A stretch of 64,000 nucleotides of DNA from Lepas anatifera (lineage: Eukaryota > Arthropoda > Thecostraca > Lepadidae), in contig JAOTON010002121.1 of assembly GCA_034440635.1 (NCBI GenBank), positions 1-64,000 of the forward strand. The letters run 5' to 3'. This document shows, piece by piece, positions 45,598-56,269 of this stretch; position 1 is the first letter of the stretch, and each line of letters starts with the position of its first letter. The notes under the pieces are model-generated. The model saw only the letters and a list, made by a program, of their open reading frames with translations. It had not been told where the DNA came from and did not search any database. The translations under genes and the position numbers were made by a program.

Positions 45598-46084
45598 AGC
45601 GAGCACAGGCTGTATGTTGGATTGGGAAAGCGTCTGAATGCGGCCATTTGCGTGCCTAAGAAGTATGGAGATAAACCTAGCTGCCTGTCTCAGCCTCGAC
45701 TGCTATCAGATCCCAGTACTGAGACGTCAAGCATAAAAGTAAAACGTTAATTAATATTCTCGCCCACTCAGGAAGCCTATCTCACCGGCTCACACGAGCA
45801 GCAGTGCTTAAAGTACTCCATAACCTTCTTAGCAAAACAAGACGATTATCTTGAGACTTGCAGAGCGGTAACAGGACGCCGGCTGGCACGGTTGCGTGTG
45901 CCGGCCTGTTGGTGGGCGCGTCTCTGTCCATGGCTGTCGCCATCGGAGAAGCGCCTTGAAATCGGCTGGTCCTTAACTATTTTATATTGAACGCATGCTT
46001 TAGATATTTGGTTAGTTGATTTGTTTCTTTTGAACGTGTATGAATGAATACATGGGTTTATTAAAATTATCGTGAGAGCGCCGC

Positions 46085-46760
46085 CAAGACTTCAGCCCAC
46101 TGCCCACTCAATTCACAAGCTCAGAATTAACATGGCTGAATAGGAAAATTAATTCCTGTCATTTCATTCATTTACACTACCCACTTATCTCCAACGGCTT
46201 TCGAGTAATTCGTCCGAAAGGGCATTTCAAGGAGCTAAAATTCTCGGAACTTGCTTGCTTCTCACCATGGTTTCAAGTCCTTAAAATGAATGGAAGTGGA
46301 TGAAATTTGGCATGAAACTAACTTAGTAATTATACAAATAATTCTAGGCTAACATAATGGTACATTCGTCTTCTAGAAATAGCTTTATACCATGCCTTTT
46401 TCTGTACTAACACAGCACCCGGCGCCACGATCACGGCATCGTTTTGATTGAGTGATACCGGCCAGTGACCTCCTGACGGCGTGGGAGTCAGTGCAGTGTG
46501 GCGCAGTGGTCTAGTGGTTAGAGGACCTGTCTTGTGATCAGGGGTGCCCGGATTGAATCTGGGGTTGACTGCGAGCAATTCATTAGTTATTTCAAAGAAA
46601 AGAATGATAACACTGTCCTACAGGCTTATGAATAGACACATTAAGAACGAAATATGGTTTGCTTTCAGCACATTGTCATGTGGCCCTCCTGCGCCGTTGG
46701 GACGTTAGCCCAGGTCGCAGACCGGGGTAGTTATCTTGGTCCCGATGTCTATTCCTTGTT
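46085..46760 (+). repeat. tRNA-bearing dispersed repeat R3, copy 1
   Basis: Aligns with the complement of 57150-57790. Landmarks in order: ACATGGCTGAATAGGAAA, GGCTTTCGAGTAATT, TGGTTTCAAGTCCTTAAAAT, CTTCTAGAA, ACACAGCACCCGGCGCC, GTGACCTCCTGACGG. Then comes the tRNA-like block with A box TGGTCTAGTGG (46507-46517) and B-box-like GGATTGAATCT (46550-46560), then ATTAAGAACGAAATATGGTT and GTTAGCCCAGGTCGCAGACC. Confidence 0.8.
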
Positions 46761-46860
46761 TTTGGTATCCTTATTGATGCAATTAAATGGGAGCTTAGGT
46801 AAAAGTGCGGCTGTTTCGACCAGCAACACCAACCACACTTGACTCACAGCTGACCAAGCG

Positions 46861-48754
46861 ATAACCCACGCCCCGGTGAGCCTCCGAGCCACCTTCGCCC
46901 TGGTAGGGGGTGTCCAAACAATCCCCCTCGAACTCGACTCTTATACAGGATAGCGAAAAAACGCGAAAGCAGGTGAATAGGCCATTGAAATTCAGGAAGA
47001 AACTACATCACTCTTGGCTCTTTTGGCTCACATGGCTTAGCTCTTACATCAATCTCGTCACTTTTTGGCTAAGGTAAATATTGTGGTCATGACAGGTCAA
47101 AGAATGTAGCATGATAGAGAAGAGTTTATGGACTCTAGCGTCTGACAGAATTGAGTTAGGATCATTTTAGGCATAGTTCACTTTCTCTCGTTACAGCTAA
47201 TTGGATGATGTATAATATTAATGTACTAAGTCAAAACTTAAAAAAGCCTGAACTAAGGCATTGCCAAGGTCATCATCTAGCCTAGCATAATCAATATGCG
47301 TATAAATCGACTCGCAATAATATTCTGAACGTAATGATATGAAAATAAAAGATTTTTCATCATTTTGTGGAAAGTTATTAACTCAAGTCTGAAAACCTGC
47401 AGCCCCATATGACCTCTAAGGCCACTGGTTCAAACTTCCAGCATGAACCTATAAAGGGGCCTAGGATACTATGTTCTGAAGAATACTAAGGTATTACACG
47501 TGGTATCTACAAAATTAATTCAATTTTTCGGGCAATTTCCGTTTTGTTCATGCATTTTCAATGGAGAGGTCATTATCCGTACCTGCCCCTAGCTCTACGA
47601 TCTGAAAAATTCCGGAATTAGTTGTAGTACTCGGCGGGCCTTTTATGTGGTATGCGCTTCAATTCGATAGATTCGCCCTTTTCATACTTATGCACCTTAA
47701 AAATTTTTGGAGGTGAGGTAGCCTGACATGTACTGGTAACCTGACCTAAGATGTTCCAACCTTAACACGCGCATTGACGGGGGTCTGAGCCACCTTCGCA
47801 TTGACGGGGGGGCGGGTACCCGCCCCCCCTAAGATCTCGAGAACCACGGTAGGTAGCGAAAAACGGTAAACGGCGTTGGGCTGCCCATCCACTTCTCCAT
47901 CGAAAACATTTGAACCATTTTTTTGTCAGGTCAGATTTAAGGTCACGAGAGGTCAAAACATGCCCGTCATAGGGATAACATGTAAAATTCAGTTTTTCGG
48001 GCATTACATCTGAACAAGTAAAGATAGAGCAAAACGACTTGAACTGCATGAATCCTCTTAGCAAGCCGAATCGAATGATATGTAATTTGACCTTGCTAGG
48101 TCAAATCAAGGATTTGACCTGACCTGGGATCAGGTCAGGGTCAAATTATATAAAATGCATATCATTAGAACTGCAAAGCCCAGGCGAGTCTAATGCAGCT
48201 AAAATAAATGCTCTATCACCATCCGTTACTGAGTTATTCCGTAAAAACCATTTTTCCCATGTATTTCCAATGGAGAGGTCATGCCTCGTACCTGACCTTA
48301 GGTCATCGATATAAAAAATACCGGAACATATGTTAGAGAACTCGGTGGGGCCATTATGTGATATGAGTTTCAATCGGATAAGTTCACCCTGCTCCGACTT
48401 ATGCTATCTTAAACTTTTTTTGAGGTCGGGTCACTTGACCTGTACTGGTGACCTGACCTGAGATGACCTAACCTTTAAATTTTCACAGAAGTTGTAAAAA
48501 TGATGAGGGAAAAGGTATACCAAGTACGGCGGCGCTACGCGCCGCTGTTTTTCTACGGTCTCCGAAAAACCCGAGGGGGGCGGGTACCCGCCCCCGTCAA
48601 TGCGCGTGTTAAAATACTGGGGAAGGTTGCGGAATCGATCATGGATAAGGTGTGCTAAGTACGGCAGCGCTTCATGTCACCGTTTTTCGTGCTCGTGGAG
48701 CAACCCAAGGGTTTTCAAACACAGCCCCCCACCCCCACCCTGGCGGGAACTAAC
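46861..48754 (+). mobile_element. TTAA-type element, family C copy 2, interrupted by a family A element
   Basis: Left end ATAACCCACGCCCCGGTGAG (terminal TTAA mutated to ATAA); interior parallels 22288-23279. It stops at 47761, where a whole family A element is inserted, and resumes at 48613 with AATACTGGGGAAGGTTGCGG, ending in a worn right end near 48754. Confidence 0.82.
47762..48612 (+). mobile_element. TTAA-bounded element, family A copy 2, nested
   Basis: 851 bp, TTAA at 47762-47765 and 48609-48612, palindrome GGGCGGGTACCCGCCC near both ends, GGCGGCGCTACGCGCCGC hairpin at about 48529-48546 followed by TTTTT. It sits inside family C copy 2 with the TTAA duplicated, showing directly that the integration site is TTAA. 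Confidence 0.93.
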
Positions 48755-48860
48755 AATCCGACGTTGTCATGGTGACCAATCCTATCCACGGAGATCAGCT
48801 TGCAACTGGAGTATTTTTCCGCCGTTGCTGGAATCGGCGCTGGTGAAAGAATGTGATTTC

Positions 48861-49837
48861 TTAACCCTCGCCACACGATGGAGGGGTGCATAGATGGCCC
48901 TCTAAGGTTTTTCACCCGATCTTTTCCCCACTATCCTTGAAATTGTTTACCCCGGGCCACACTAGGTCCAATCACCAGGCGAGATCAAACAAGTTTACCT
49001 CACTTCAATTTTCGAGCTCTAGCATAGCTACATTACTTGGCCAATTGATTTCAGATTTTCTTCACTTGATGGCCCTTCCAGGATCTAAACAAATTATATC
49101 CGGGATTTTTCAATTTGGTGACCTGAGGTCAGGCCACGAGGTGGCCTCTCCCATAAAAAGACATGGGAAAAGCTGTCTTTTGGTCCAAAAGTCACAAAAA
49201 ATGGTTGCAAATTATCAAATTTCTCAGAAAGGTATTCTTAACAACCTTTTCACGGATTCCAGGGGTAATATTTTCCCTTTGACATATTTGAGGTCATCTC
49301 AGGTCACCAGACATCAAAAACAGTATTTTGACCATAACTGTTGACCTAATTAAGCTAGAGTACTGAATTAGACATCATCATGTATGTTTCGTCACTGGCT
49401 TTCATTTGATTTTCGACAAGGTCACTTTCTGACCTTTCGTGACCTCAGGTCATGTCAGGTTAATAGGTGCCCTCTGGAGGTCAAACCACTGTCGGCAGGG
49501 CATTATGTTCCACATAGCGGAGAAAGCCCTGGCATTTTCGTTTGAAATCTAGTTACCAGACCTCAATAGCTCTAATGGCATAAAAGCTGTGCTTAGTTTT
49601 CTTAAGCATTGCATATGTTAGTAGAAATAGTCTATAGTGACCCAACTTGATCTCTGGAGGTCAAAATATTGACCTGAGCGCTTAAACGCATGCAAGTTAA
49701 AACCTTGCTGAATTCACTAGAGCTTTCCAATGTACTTTGCAGATTTGCGCTAGCCCCCATATTTTCGGAGTTAGAGGGGGCCATCGATGCCCCCGTGGAG
49801 CGAAGGTGGCGCCGGACCCCCGGTGGAGCGCGGGTTA
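48861..49837 (-). mobile_element. TTAA-bounded element, family E copy 3
   Basis: 977 bp in inverted orientation relative to 42794-43824. TTAA at 48861-48864 and 49834-49837. More diverged than the other two full copies: the left palindrome is damaged and the right one reads GGGGGCCATCGATGCCCCC. Confidence 0.87.
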
Positions 49838-50231
49838 ACATCACTCCTATTTTTATAGGGTACAGAAATGGGAACAGATTTGATAAATTGGGAAAAAATA
49901 AAATCAAAGGGTATAGAATCATTATTTTTAATATCTTTGGTACGAATGACGATGTCCGGATTTGCATACGTGAGAAGTAGGTCTGTACAATTGGAAGACG
50001 TATTGGAAAATTAACATATTGCGGTTGTCATATCATTCCCGGTCTTCAAAACTTGTAGGGACATTCCCTACAAGTTTTCGGGGGTCTGCAAACTTGTAGG
50101 GACACTGTCCCTAGTGTCCCTAGTGGTGGCTACGCCCATGGGCAGAACCACAGCATGAAGCAAATTGTGAAGTAGAGCTCAATGAGCTCTACTTATGCAC
50201 TTATAAGTGCATAAGCTATAAGAGAATATTG
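49838..50231. other. No gene; repeated GTAGGGACA words
   Basis: AAACTTGTAGGGACA occurs twice (50050 and 50090) with an inverted CCCTACAAGTTTT between, forming a stem. AGAGCTCA...TGAGCTCT and ACTTATGCACTTATAAGTGC near 50175 form more small palindromes. Confidence 0.5.
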
Positions 50232-50239
50232 TCTACGAT

Positions 50240-50509
50240 CATAGGCGGATCCAGGATTGCCAATCGGGGGGGCACCTTCCCGGGGGGGCGCCATCCGGAC
50301 CGGGGGGCGCCATCCGGACCAGGGGGCGCCACGTATGACCGGCAAAAGCTATCAGGTGGGCGCCAAATCCTATCGGTGGGCGCCGACTTTCGCATCCTGG
50401 GGGGGGTGGGAAGCGACATTTCAGGGGGGCGCCATCGACCTTTCAGGGGGCGCCGAGGGTCGATCGGGGGGGGGCACGTGCCCCCCTTGCCCCCCTGGAT
50501 CCGCCTATG
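50240..50509 (+). mobile_element. hAT-like MITE, family M2, best-preserved copy
   Basis: 270 bp, termini CATAGGCGGATCCAGG and CCTGGATCCGCCTATG, exact 8-bp duplication TCTACGAT (50232-50239 and 50510-50517). GC-rich interior with repeated GGGGGGCGCCA words and the perfect palindrome GGGGGCACGTGCCCCC at about 50470. ORFs on both strands are by-products. Confidence 0.95.
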
Positions 50510-50517
50510 TCTACGAT

Positions 50518-51079
50518 ACATCCTATAGGATGTATCGTCAAGGAAATGTTCTCTCGAATTGGATCGGTTGAAAAAAACAGTTTACGGATAGAGCACGGCC
50601 TGGTGAAATTATGGTAGAAGAAATGTTTAAAGTATCTGTATACATATATTCATACCATAGCACTGCAAGATAAGCCAAGCTGACCGCATTTCTCTGTGCC
50701 CCCATAGTCGGAGGACCTGGGGTCCGATTTTGCAGAGGCGGTGGCAGTCAGGGCACGAGCGGAGGTGGCGCTCGTCAGCCCTCCGGGACGAACACCCGCT
50801 GGGTCTGATAATGCAATATGTTATTTTGCAGAAAACCAGTATGTCTTATATCCAATCAAATAATCTCACGAATATTCTAATGAAAACACGTGACACCACA
50901 CATTGGTTGCGTGATGTCACATTAAACTTCAGCCAAATCGGAAATAAATCAGAAATTTGTTTAACCAGCCTATAGGAAAGGTAACAGAGACCAAAATCCC
51001 ACAAGGGGACTAGATGGAGTAGCTTTTCCAGCAGAAACGTGAAGAACATCAAATGTTTCCGATCTTTTTAGCGATACTA
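50518..51079. other. No gene recognised
   Basis: GATGTATCGTC..CTACGATACATC around 50512-50535 forms an inverted pair with the MITE flank. The rest is unassigned. Confidence 0.35.
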
Positions 51080-51401
51080 CTCACCACTAGTATAAACTAT
51101 GACAAATAATTAAGTAAAATTAACTTAAAAGCCTTTATTTCGATGATACCATTACATTTGAATTATCATTGCGAGTCGATCGATATACAACTTGACTATG
51201 TTAGGCTGATGTGACACTATAGCGGACCTTAGATCAGGTCATCTTATATTTTGACCTAGTATAGTCACATTGTACATCATTGAATTCGCCTAAACGAGGG
51301 AAGCGAATGCTACCTAAACATTGATTCTAACTAAAATCTGCCAGACGCTAGAGCTCAGAAACTGTTTTCTAGCCTGTCACCTTCTTTGACCAAGTATGAC
51401 C
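51080..51401 (-). mobile_element. TTAA-element fragment, family C-like
   Basis: On the minus strand it contains GGTCATACTTGGTCAAAGAA and CTAGCGTCTGGCAGATTTTAG, matching 22490-22540 and neighbouring positions. Ends are missing; a family E fragment follows directly. Confidence 0.55.
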
Positions 51402-51560
51402 TTAAGCCGCGCCTCACCGGGGGTCCGGCGCCACCTTCGTCCCACCGGGGGCCACCGATGCCCTCCCCTCTAAGTCCGAAAATATGGGGGTTAGTGAAAA
51501 TCTGCAAAGTGCATTAGAAAGCTCGCATGAATTCAGTAAGAAATTACTTCGAATGTTTAA
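51402..51560 (+). mobile_element. TTAA element, family E, left-end fragment
   Basis: TTAA (51402-51405), then GCCGCGCCTCACCGGGGG and the family E order up to GAATTCAGTAAGAAATTACT, where it breaks off at a hairpin CCACATGCGAA / TTCGCATGTGG (51565-51592). Confidence 0.8.
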
Positions 51561-51592
51561 GCCCACATGCGAAATTACTTCGCATGTGGCCC

Positions 51593-51841
51593 GTCCGCCT
51601 GAAAATGCCCTCAGGGCATAGGCAGGAACAGCCAATCAGCGGAGCCCTCCATCCAGCGTCACCAGTGACGTCAGACCCACGTCATCTGACCTGGCTTCGC
51701 TGCCGCGCGGAGGAGCCGCATCTGAGGCTGGAGAAACCGGCAACTGGCGTACCCACCGAGGCAGGCGGTCACGTGTTAGAGGTCACAGAGGCGGGCTCAG
51801 ATGGATTGGACCTAGGGGAGCCAGGACTGGCGAGCTCATGA
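51593..51841 (+). other. 5' leader or ORF1 end of a LINE
   Basis: A Pro/Glu/Gly-rich reading frame without motif ends at TGA 51839-51841, overlapping the next ATG as ATGA. Probably the end of ORF1 or a leader of the LINE endonuclease ORF that follows. Confidence 0.4.
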
Positions 51842-52488
51842 TAGGACAGCTGAACACCCAATCTATCAAATCGAAGATGCCCGAACTTAGGTGTGACGTA
51901 CTTGATGTTCACCGCTTTCATCTACTTGCTCTTAGCGAGACGTGGCTGACACCTATCCTACCATCGCGCCTGCTACATATCGATGGCTACTCTATTCACC
52001 GTTGCGATCGCCCATGCACCAGTAAGCTTGCAAAAGGTCATGGTGGAGTGGCTATACTGGCTTTGGATACACTTAACGTAGAAATACTGCCGACACCAAC
52101 AACATGTAGGAGGCAAGATTCGAACCTGGAAATCATTTGGGGCTTAATTCGAAACCCCAATGCCAAGAACATATTATTCGCGTCTGCTTACCGCCATCCA
52201 ACAGACCTAGTGCCGCAGGCCTGCGCTGACTTCGATGACTTAGAGGAGCAGATCCAACACTTTTCGGCTCTCCATCCTGGCGTGACTGTAGTTATCGCAG
52301 GAGACCTCAACGCGTGTCTTCTCAAGGATAATGCTGGTACCAACTCTCCCACTACCAGACGGAGACGACTAATACATGGATATGGATTGAACCCTGTCAA
52401 CACGACTACCCCAACTTACAGAACCTCGGCCTGCGGCCTCGGCAGGTGCCGCTCTGGCGCAGGAGAAGCCGGTGACAATGTACGTTAG
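51838..52488 (+). pseudogene. LINE ORF2 endonuclease (APE) fragment, 3'-truncated
   Basis: The ORF opens MIGQLNTQSIKSKMPELR, followed by HLLALSETWLTP (catalytic Glu in SETW), HGGVAILALD, FASAYRHP and VVIAGDLNACLL (GDxN). This is the CR1/L2/Rex-type endonuclease order (LNTQSIxxK and SETWL). It breaks near 52447, after TPTYRT, before the SDH motif; there the sequence switches to CTCTGGCGCAGGAGA, a word also in the tRNA-bearing repeat R3. The reverse transcriptase is absent. Confidence 0.85.
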
Positions 52489-52831
52489 CCAAACAGTTCG
52501 ATTGACAGGCGAGTTTTTTCAGCAGTTTGATAGTTATAACAACGCAATGTTGGAGTTTTAGGTTTTGTGTTCTCATTATGGCTCCATTCAATCCCCTGTC
52601 TAGGCCCATGTTTTCCTAAATTAGCATGTCTCTGCATACTGCACCACGCCTGCCCTCTGTTCATATCATCAAAGAAATAAACACACGCATAATGTTTGTT
52701 TTGTTAAGCAAAGACTGGGCATAACGAGAAGAAAGGAGATACGATATAAAATATGATGGGTTTTCCGACGGTATTTCACCTATACCTGCAGATTTTCATC
52801 CAATTCTGTCTATTTCTTACCGAGTTATGCC
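52489..52831. other. Transition sequence, no gene
   Basis: No motif recognised in this stretch before the minisatellite. Confidence 0.35.
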
Positions 52832-55517
52832 CCAGCTCGAGACCTCAGCCCCACCACCGAACTGATGTCCTGGATCCGCCTCTGCTCGAGCTCCTTAGCC
52901 CGACACCCATACTGATGTCCTGGATCCGCCTATGCTCAAACTCCTTAGCCTCTACCCCCGTACTGATATCCTGGCTCCCCTTATGCTCGAGCTCCTTAGC
53001 CCCACCCTCGTACTGATATCCTGGATTCGCCTATGCTCGAACTCTTTAGCCCCTACCCCCGTGCTGAGGTCCTGGATCCGCTTATGCTCGAGCTCCTTAG
53101 CCCCACCCCCGTACTGATGTCCTTGATCCGCCTATACTCGAGCCCCTTAGCCCCACCCCCGTACTGATGTCCTGGATCCGCCTCTGTTCGAGCTCCTTAG
53201 CCCCACACCCATACTTATGTCCTGGATCCGCCTATGCTCCAGCTCCTTAGCCCCACCCCCGTACATTTGTCCTGGATCCGCCTATGCTCGATCTCCTTAG
53301 CCCCACCCCCGTACTGATGTCCTGGATCCGCCTCTGCTCGAGCTCCTTAGCCCCACCCCCGTACTGATGTCCTGGATCCGCCTCTGCTCGAGCTCCTTAG
53401 CCCCACACCCATACTTATGTCCTGGATCCGCCTATTCCAGCTCCTTAGCCTCACCCCCGTGCTGATGTCCTGGATCCGCTTATGCTCGAGCTCCTTAGCC
53501 CCACCCCCGTACTGATGTCCTTGATCCGCCTATACTCGAGCCCCTTAGCCCCACCCCCGTACTGATGTCCTGGATCCGCCTCTGCTCGAGCTCCTTAGCC
53601 CCACCTCTGTATTGCCCTGGAACCGCCTATGCTCAGCCCCGACCCTCTACTGATGTCCTGGATTCGCCTATGCTCGAGCTCCCGAGCCCCACCCCCGTAC
53701 TGATGTCCTGAATCCGCTTATGCTCGAGCTCCTTAGCCCCACACTCGTGCTGATATCCTGGATCCGCCTATGCTAGAACTCTTCAGCCCCTACCCCCGTG
53801 CTGATGTCCTTGATCCGCCTATACTCGAGCCCTTTAGCCCCACCCCCGTACTGATGTCTTGGATCCGCCTCTGTTCGAGCTCCTTAGCCCCACACCCATA
53901 CTTATGTCCTGGATCCGCCTATGCTCCAGCTCCTTAGCCCCACCCCCGTACAGATGTCCTGGATCCGCCTATGCTCGATCTCCTTAGCCCCACCCCCGTA
54001 CTGATGTCCTGGATCCGCCTCTGCTCGAGCTCCTTAGCCCCACCCCCGTACTGATGTCCTGGATCCGCCTCTGCTCGAGCTCCTTAGCCCCACACCCATA
54101 CTTATGTCCTGGATCCGCCTATTCCAGCTCTTTAGCCTCACCCCCGTGCTGATGTCCTGGATCCGCTTATGCTCGAGCTCCTTAGCCCCACCCCCGTACT
54201 GATGTCCTTGATCCGCCTATACTCGAGCCCCTTAGCCCCACCCCCGTACTGATGTCCTGGATTCGCCTATGCTCGAGCTCCCGAGCCCCACCCCCGTACT
54301 GATGTCCTGAATCCGCTTATGCTCGAGCTCCTTAGCCCCACACTCGTACTGATATCCTGGATCCGCCTATGCTAGAACTCTCTAGCCCCTACCCCCGTGC
54401 TGATGTCCTTGATCCGCCTATACTCGAGCCCCTTAGCCCCACCCCCCGTATTGATGTCCTGGATCCGCCTCTGCTCGAGCTCCTTAGCCCCACACCCATA
54501 CTTATGTCCTGGATCCGCCTATGCTCCAGCTCCTTAGCCCCACCCCCGTACTGATGTCCTGGATCCGCCTCTGCTCGAGCTCCTTAGCCCCACACCCATA
54601 CTTATGTCCTGGATCCGCCTATGCTCCAGCCCCTTAGCCCCACCCCCGTATTGATGTCCTGGATCCGCCTTTACTTGAGCTCCGGAGCCCCACCCCCGCA
54701 CTGATGTCCTGGATCCGCCTATGCTCGAGCTCCTTAGCCCCACCCCCTACTGATGTCCTGGATCCGCCTATGCTCGAACTTCTTTGCCCCACCTCCGTAC
54801 TGATGTCCTGGATCCGCCTATACCCGAACTCCTTAGCCCCTACCCCCTACTGATGTCCTGGATCCACCAATGGTCGAGCTCCTTACCCCACCCCCTTACT
54901 GATGTCCTGGATCCGCCTATGCTCGAACTCCGTAGCCCCACCTCTGTACTGCCCTGGATTCGCCTATGCTTGAACTCCTTAGCCCCCATCCCCTACTGAT
55001 GTCCTGGATCCGCCTATGCTCGAGCTCCCGAGCCCCAACCCCGTACTGATGAGCTGAATCCGCTTATGCTCGAGCTCCTTAACACCACCCCCGTACTGAT
55101 GTCCTGGATCCGCTTATGCTCGAGCTCCTTAGCCCCACCCCCGAACTGATGTCCTGGATCCGCCTATGATCGAGCTCCTTAGGCCCATCCCCGTACTGAT
55201 GTCCTGGTTCCGCCTATGCTCGAACTCCTTAGCCCCACCCCTGTACTGATGTCCTGGATCCGCCTATGCTCGAGCTCCTTAGCCCCACCTCCGTGCTGAT
55301 GTCCTGGATTCGCCTATGCTCGATCTCCTTAGCCCACCCTCGTACTGATGTCCTGGGTCCGCCTATGCTCGAGCTCCTTAACCCCACCCTTGAACTGATG
55401 TCCTGGATCCGCCTATGCTCGAGCTCACTAGCCCCACCCCGGTACTTATGTCTTGGATCCGCCTATGCTCGAGCTCCTTAGCCCCACCCCCATACTAATG
55501 GCCTGGATCCGCCACTG
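52832..55517. repeat. Minisatellite, 50-bp unit, about 53 copies
   Basis: The consensus unit can be written as CTGATGTCCTGGATCCGCCT then ATGCTCGAGCTCCTTAGCCC then CACCCCCGTA (50 bp). Variants (CTCTGCTCG, ACACCCATACTTATG, CCGAGCC, a shortened unit at 53434) are shared between distant units, showing duplication of blocks. The array ends exactly in CCTGGATCCGCCACTG, the terminus of the CAGTGGCGG-type MITEs. No unique spacers occur, so it is not CRISPR. ORFs through it on either strand are translations of the repeat. Confidence 0.95.
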
Positions 55518-55657
55518 CTTATTAAGTTTATTTAAGCAGGGAGTGCAAGGAGTCACGTGTCATGGTATTACCACAAAGAGGTTTATTCGGCTGGGAAAGA
55601 AATGGTGTGCAACGGCGGATCCTTTGGCCAGTGCTACCTATGGTTAGAGGATGCATT

Positions 55658-55990
55658 AACTAGTGGGTAGATAGATAGACAGATGCTAAACTTTTATTGG
55701 ACGGAAACATTATGACAGTTATAACAAATAGATTGACGCAAAAGCCCGAAGGCTTAAGTGGTGGGGCCTCTCTTATCTCTCTCATAAAACACATCACTTT
55801 TACCGGACCTATCACACACATACACAGTAAGATTTGGACACACATAAAGAAACAAAACACAACAAACCAAACAAGCAAACCAGTTCCTGACCACCATTTT
55901 GTTTTTTATTCGTCGCAAGTCGCCGCAGCGCGCAGGCCCCCACCGCACGGCCGCCACCCGGCCGTCCGACTGATATGAATATCTAGTAGA
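55658..55990 (-). repeat. LINE 3' end with TCTA-type tail
   Basis: On the minus strand: an ORF remnant (YERDKRGPTT), then GGCTTTTGCGTCAATCTATT, AATAAAAGTTTAGC and CTGTCTATCTATCTAC, which has the form of a LINE 3' UTR with polyadenylation signal and microsatellite tail. The clade is not determinable. Confidence 0.5.
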
Positions 55991-56269
55991 CAACGCGCCC
56001 GCCGCACGAGTAGAGGAGCCGAAACGAGACAGACTACCCTGCCACCACCGGGCATTCGCGCTGGTCTATAGCATGCGTAGATAGCTATGGTATCTGTCTC
56101 GCATAGCAGCTACAAGTGCGCCGGCCGCAGCGACGCTACGGCCGAACGGCGGGGTGAGGTTTCGAGCGGGAAACATACTAGCATTGTGTATTACATTTAA
56201 TTAAAGGTACACTGTTGTTGCTATGATATGCAACCTGCTGCGATGGCAAGATATGTCTTTGAACTAGCT
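55991..56269. other. No feature seen
   Basis: A GC-rich segment at 55990-56165 with many CpG, then AT-rich sequence; nothing recognised. Confidence 0.35.

Noticed and set aside
46500..46570. tRNA gene
   Set aside because: A- and B-like boxes are present but acceptor arms do not pair, and the unit is part of a dispersed repeat.
54369..55481. ORFs of 61-72 codons through the minisatellite
   Set aside because: They are translations of the repeat unit in several frames; nothing suggests selection on protein.
52832..55517. CRISPR-like array
   Set aside because: Units are contiguous 50-bp tandem copies with no unique spacers, in an animal-type genome.
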